Assembly: GCA_902573585.1 (NCBI GenBank)
Contig: CACGKH010000003.1
Coordinates: 1 to 64,000, forward strand
Direction of reading: 5' to 3'
Length of the DNA stretch: 64,000 nt
From: an uncultured Pelagibacteraceae bacterium
Lineage (GTDB): Bacteria > Pseudomonadota > Alphaproteobacteria > Pelagibacterales > Pelagibacteraceae
The notes below the pieces were generated by a model. The model saw only the letters and a program-made list of their open reading frames with translations, was not told the DNA's origin and searched no databases. The position numbers and the translations under genes were made by a program. Of the stretch, positions 61,925 through 64,000 are shown piece by piece. Position 1 is the first letter of the stretch, and each line of letters opens with the position of its first letter.

Positions 61925-62478
61925 TAATTATTTTTCCACTTGATACTACATCCAGCACTAGGTGTCTGGTTTTCAGGTCCTTTACCGGTATCAACAATTT
62001 GTTTCATTGCTTTAAACAAATCACTTTCACCATCTCTTACTGGAACTAAATTTTTAAGCTCTCTTAATCTTCCTCTATATTGAAGCTCTAATTCTTTATT
62101 ATAACCAAAGAAATCTGGCGTACATACCGCATCATACGTTTTAGCGATTTCTTGCGTTTCATCTATTAAATAAGGAAAATCAAATTGATTTTTTTTGGCA
62201 AATAAAATCATATTATCAAATGAGTCTTCTGGGTAATTTTCGGGATCATTTGCACAAATTGCAACCGAGTTAATACCTAAGTCTTTTAGTTTTTTACAAT
62301 CTTCAACTATATCTTTTGTAACCGCTTTAACATAAGGACAGTGATTACAGATGAACATTATTAATGTTCCATTTTCACCTTTAACATCGTTTAATGAAAT
62401 TATTTTATTATCAGTTGATTTAAGCTTAAAGTCGTGTGCCTTTTGACCGAAATCACATATTGGAGTTTGTATTGGCAT
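61924..62478 (-). CDS. Thioredoxin-like redoxin (AhpC/TSA fold)
   Basis: A 184-residue cytosolic thioredoxin-fold protein with the C-x-x-C motif in FICNHCPYVKAV (about 48-59) and a third cysteine near the C-terminus (TPSAGCSIKWK). CTPDFFGYNKELELQYRGR is typical of the thioredoxin-family redoxins that replace a peroxiredoxin active site with CNHCPY. The partner or substrate is unknown. It is divergent from the carbonic-anhydrase-like gene. Confidence 0.86.
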   Translation of the reverse strand: MPIQTPICDFGQKAHDFKLKSTDNKIISLNDVKGENGTLIMFICNHCPYVKAVTKDIVEDCKKLKDLGINSVAICANDPENYPEDSFDNMILFAKKNQFDFPYLIDETQEIAKTYDAVCTPDFFGYNKELELQYRGRLRELKNLVPVRDGESDLFKAMKQIVDTGKGPENQTPSAGCSIKWKNN

Positions 62479-62498
62479 AATGTAATAATATATAAATT

Positions 62499-63011
62499 AT
62501 GTTTTACGATTTAAAAGATAAAAAACCAAAAAACTCTGGCGAAAATTGGGTAGCTCCTAATGCAACCATAATAGGTGATGTTACTTTAGAAAAAAATTCC
62601 AGTATTTGGTTTAATGCAACCTTAAGAGGAGATATTGAAAATATTCACATAGGTGAGGGATCAAATGTTCAAGATGGAAGTGTTTTGCATACTGACCCTG
62701 GTTATCCACTAAAAATTGGAAAGAATGTAACTGTGGGCCATATGGTTATGCTTCATGGGTGTACCATAGGAGACAATAGTTTAATTGGAATTGGTGCAGT
62801 TATTCTTAACAACGCCAAGATTGGAAAAAATTGTATCATTGGTGCTAAAGCTTTAATCACTGAAAATAAAGAGATACCAGATAACTCATTAGTAATTGGT
62901 TCACCTGGTAAGGTTGTAAGAGAAGTTACAGAAGAGGAAAAAAAAGCTGTAGCAGAAAATACCAAACATTATCAAGATAATTGGAAAAAATATTCTAAAT
63001 CAATCTTCTAA
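62499..63011 (+). CDS. Gamma-carbonic-anhydrase family protein
   Basis: A 170-residue left-handed beta-helix protein (YrdA/PaaY-like). Zinc histidines are visible in VLHTDPGYP and [14 protein letters not shown]. Hexapeptide repeats run from [11 protein letters not shown] (about 18) to [17 protein letters not shown]. It may have carbonic anhydrase or acyl-hydrolase activity, or be a ferripyochelin-binding-like protein. It is 5 bp before the next gene and divergent from redoxin. Confidence 0.88.
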   Translation: MFYDLKDKKPKNSGENWVAPNATIIGDVTLEKNSSIWFNATLRGDIENIHIGEGSNVQDGSVLHTDPGYPLKIGKNVTVGHMVMLHGCTIGDNSLIGIGAVILNNAKIGKNCIIGAKALITENKEIPDNSLVIGSPGKVVREVTEEEKKAVAENTKHYQDNWKKYSKSIF

Positions 63012-63016
63012 TCATA

Positions 63017-64000
63017 ATGAGAATTTTTTTAACTATTTTTGTTATATCTTTATTTATAAATTCTAATAACATTACTTTTGCTAGTCATGCTAACGAAAAA
63101 TACTGTTTTAATTGTAGTTATAAATACAAAATCGGTGATAAAGAAAATGATACGTATGAGTTTGAGTTTGATTTACAAACTACCATCCTCGTTAATTACA
63201 GAAACAGTATCGGAAGAATACAGACTAACGATTTATCTAAATTAGTTGAAGAACAACTTAAAGATAAAAAAACTGGTTTAGTTTCTTACATCTTATTTGA
63301 AAACAACAAAATTTTAGTTGATCAAAATAGAAAAAGTAAATACAGAGGACCATATCCTTCACACTCAGTTGGTAAATCTCTAGTATCTTTAGTTACAGGT
63401 TATGCTATGTGTGGTGGTTATATTAATCATACAGTTTTTGATAGAATTGATTATCCAACTGTTGCTGGCACTTTATATGAAAATCAAAAATTAATAAACT
63501 TGCTTAACATGCAAGCAGGTGATGACGAAATAATTGGTGATAGGCTTGGTATTTGGGATAGCAGAATAACAAAAGATAAACAAAGTATTAACATTATACC
63601 TATTAAAAAAGCTATGAAAAAATACTTTAAAGGCAAAAATGGTTTAGAACCTGGTAAGTATTTTAACTATAGTGCAATGACAACCAATGTTATTATGAAC
63701 TATGTTATTTACAAAACTGGTGATAATTGGGAAAAATTATTACATAAGATATTTGTTGAAGACGCTAAAGTTGCTAAAAGAGTTTATTTTCATAAGACTT
63801 TAGAAAAAAATAAAACTGGCAATAGAAAATCAGGTGAATACGGTAGATATTCTTTTTATGCTGACAGATATGACTATGTAAGAATTGCCAACATGATGAT
63901 GAAACATTGGAAGAATGATACTTGCGTTGGAAAGTATTTAAAAACAATGTATGAAAATAGAGTTGATAGACAACATGGTGAGTACAGAAATAATGATGGT
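63017..64000 (+). CDS. Secreted beta-lactamase-fold serine hydrolase, truncated at window end
   Basis: Open from ATG 63017 to the window edge (328 residues visible, no stop), which is why it is missing from the ORF track. A signal peptide (FVISLFINSNNITFAS) is followed by a class-C-like serine hydrolase. The nucleophile motif is SVGKS (SxxK, about 118-122), the second motif is YSAMT (YxN/A type, about 218), and the third would be beyond the edge. The function may be envelope or peptide hydrolysis; it is probably not an antibiotic resistance determinant. Confidence 0.75.
   Translation, partial: MRIFLTIFVISLFINSNNITFASHANEKYCFNCSYKYKIGDKENDTYEFEFDLQTTILVNYRNSIGRIQTNDLSKLVEEQLKDKKTGLVSYILFENNKILVDQNRKSKYRGPYPSHSVGKSLVSLVTGYAMCGGYINHTVFDRIDYPTVAGTLYENQKLINLLNMQAGDDEIIGDRLGIWDSRITKDKQSINIIPIKKAMKKYFKGKNGLEPGKYFNYSAMTTNVIMNYVIYKTGDNWEKLLHKIFVEDAKVAKRVYFHKTLEKNKTGNRKSGEYGRYSFYADRYDYVRIANMMMKHWKNDTCVGKYLKTMYENRVDRQHGEYRNNDG

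Overview
The window looks like a chromosomal segment of a SAR11-clade alphaproteobacterium (Candidatus Pelagibacter type). The basis is very AT-rich DNA, almost no spacer DNA (many 1-30 bp overlaps, no non-coding stretch over about 190 bp), no mobile elements, few regulators, many periplasmic-binding-protein transporters, an alphaproteobacterial elongator tRNA-Met, and a tandem SAM-II/SAM-V riboswitch of the sort known from Pelagibacter. I cannot name a strain. No CRISPR array, insertion sequence, prophage or rRNA was seen.

Layout. 0-0.7 kb: end of a suf-type Fe-S operon. 0.75-4.9 kb: an unlisted 56-aa ORF, glnA, a YbaK-like deacylase, an EamA exporter, and a homocysteine methyltransferase behind two SAM riboswitches. 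5.7-12.9 kb: molybdenum cofactor genes (moaB, moaA, moaC, moaD, moaE) feeding the periplasmic methionine sulfoxide reductase MsrPQ, interrupted by DUF1244 and an acetaldehyde-dehydrogenase/DUF779 pair. 12.9-22.2 kb: a sugar locus (GYD protein, aldehyde dehydrogenase, ROK kinase, glucose/mannose-type ABC transporter, FAH hydrolase, CcdA-like protein, flavin reductase). 22.2-27.2 kb: a gamma-butyrobetaine-type dioxygenase, an inositol-phosphatase-family enzyme, and a run of small membrane or secreted proteins, including an SMR pair lacking the key glutamate. 27.3-30 kb: cysE-cysK, a VOC protein, a LysE exporter. 30-42.2 kb: a sulfonate/omega-amino-acid locus: tauABC-like transporter with an oversized permease, Ldh-, Pta- and HisD-like enzymes, and divergently an omega-aminotransferase, alanine dehydrogenase and a dimethylglycine/sarcosine dehydrogenase. 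42.2-44.7 kb: a BASS symporter, a tandem winged-helix regulator and two paralogous small membrane proteins. 44.8 kb: tRNA-Met. 44.9-47.7 kb: rfbA, rfbB and a glycosyltransferase. 47.7-54.2 kb: polyamine and methylthioadenosine (MTA) metabolism followed by an amino-acid ABC transporter. 54.2-64 kb: a metal-ligand-less M24 protein, glycosyltransferases, an AbrB protein, a TctCBA transporter, redoxin, gamma-carbonic-anhydrase-like protein and a truncated serine hydrolase.

How the genes work together. The clearest pathway is at 47.7-51.9 kb. A SpeD-SpeE fusion makes spermidine and releases MTA. MtnP splits MTA, Apt recycles the adenine, MtnA isomerises methylthioribose-1-phosphate, and a FucA-type class II aldolase would cleave the product to dihydroxyacetone phosphate (the DHAP shunt). 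The SAM-controlled homocysteine methyltransferase at 4 kb belongs to the same SAM/methionine economy. The moaA-moaC-moaD-moaE-msrP-msrQ run couples cofactor synthesis to one client enzyme. The 30-42 kb locus pairs a sulfonate-type transporter with a transaminase and alanine dehydrogenase that recycles pyruvate.

A repeated regulatory theme: in all four solute-binding-protein transport operons here, a strong hairpin lies directly after the binding-protein gene and before the membrane genes, probably setting a high binding-protein to permease ratio. Non-coding stretches over 100 bp are few. 4737-4904 holds the riboswitches and their promoter. 15716-15902 holds a weak hairpin and the sugar-operon leader. 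37072-37261 holds a dyad operator and promoter. 2331-2471 is the glnA/ybaK divergent spacer, with nothing firm seen in it.
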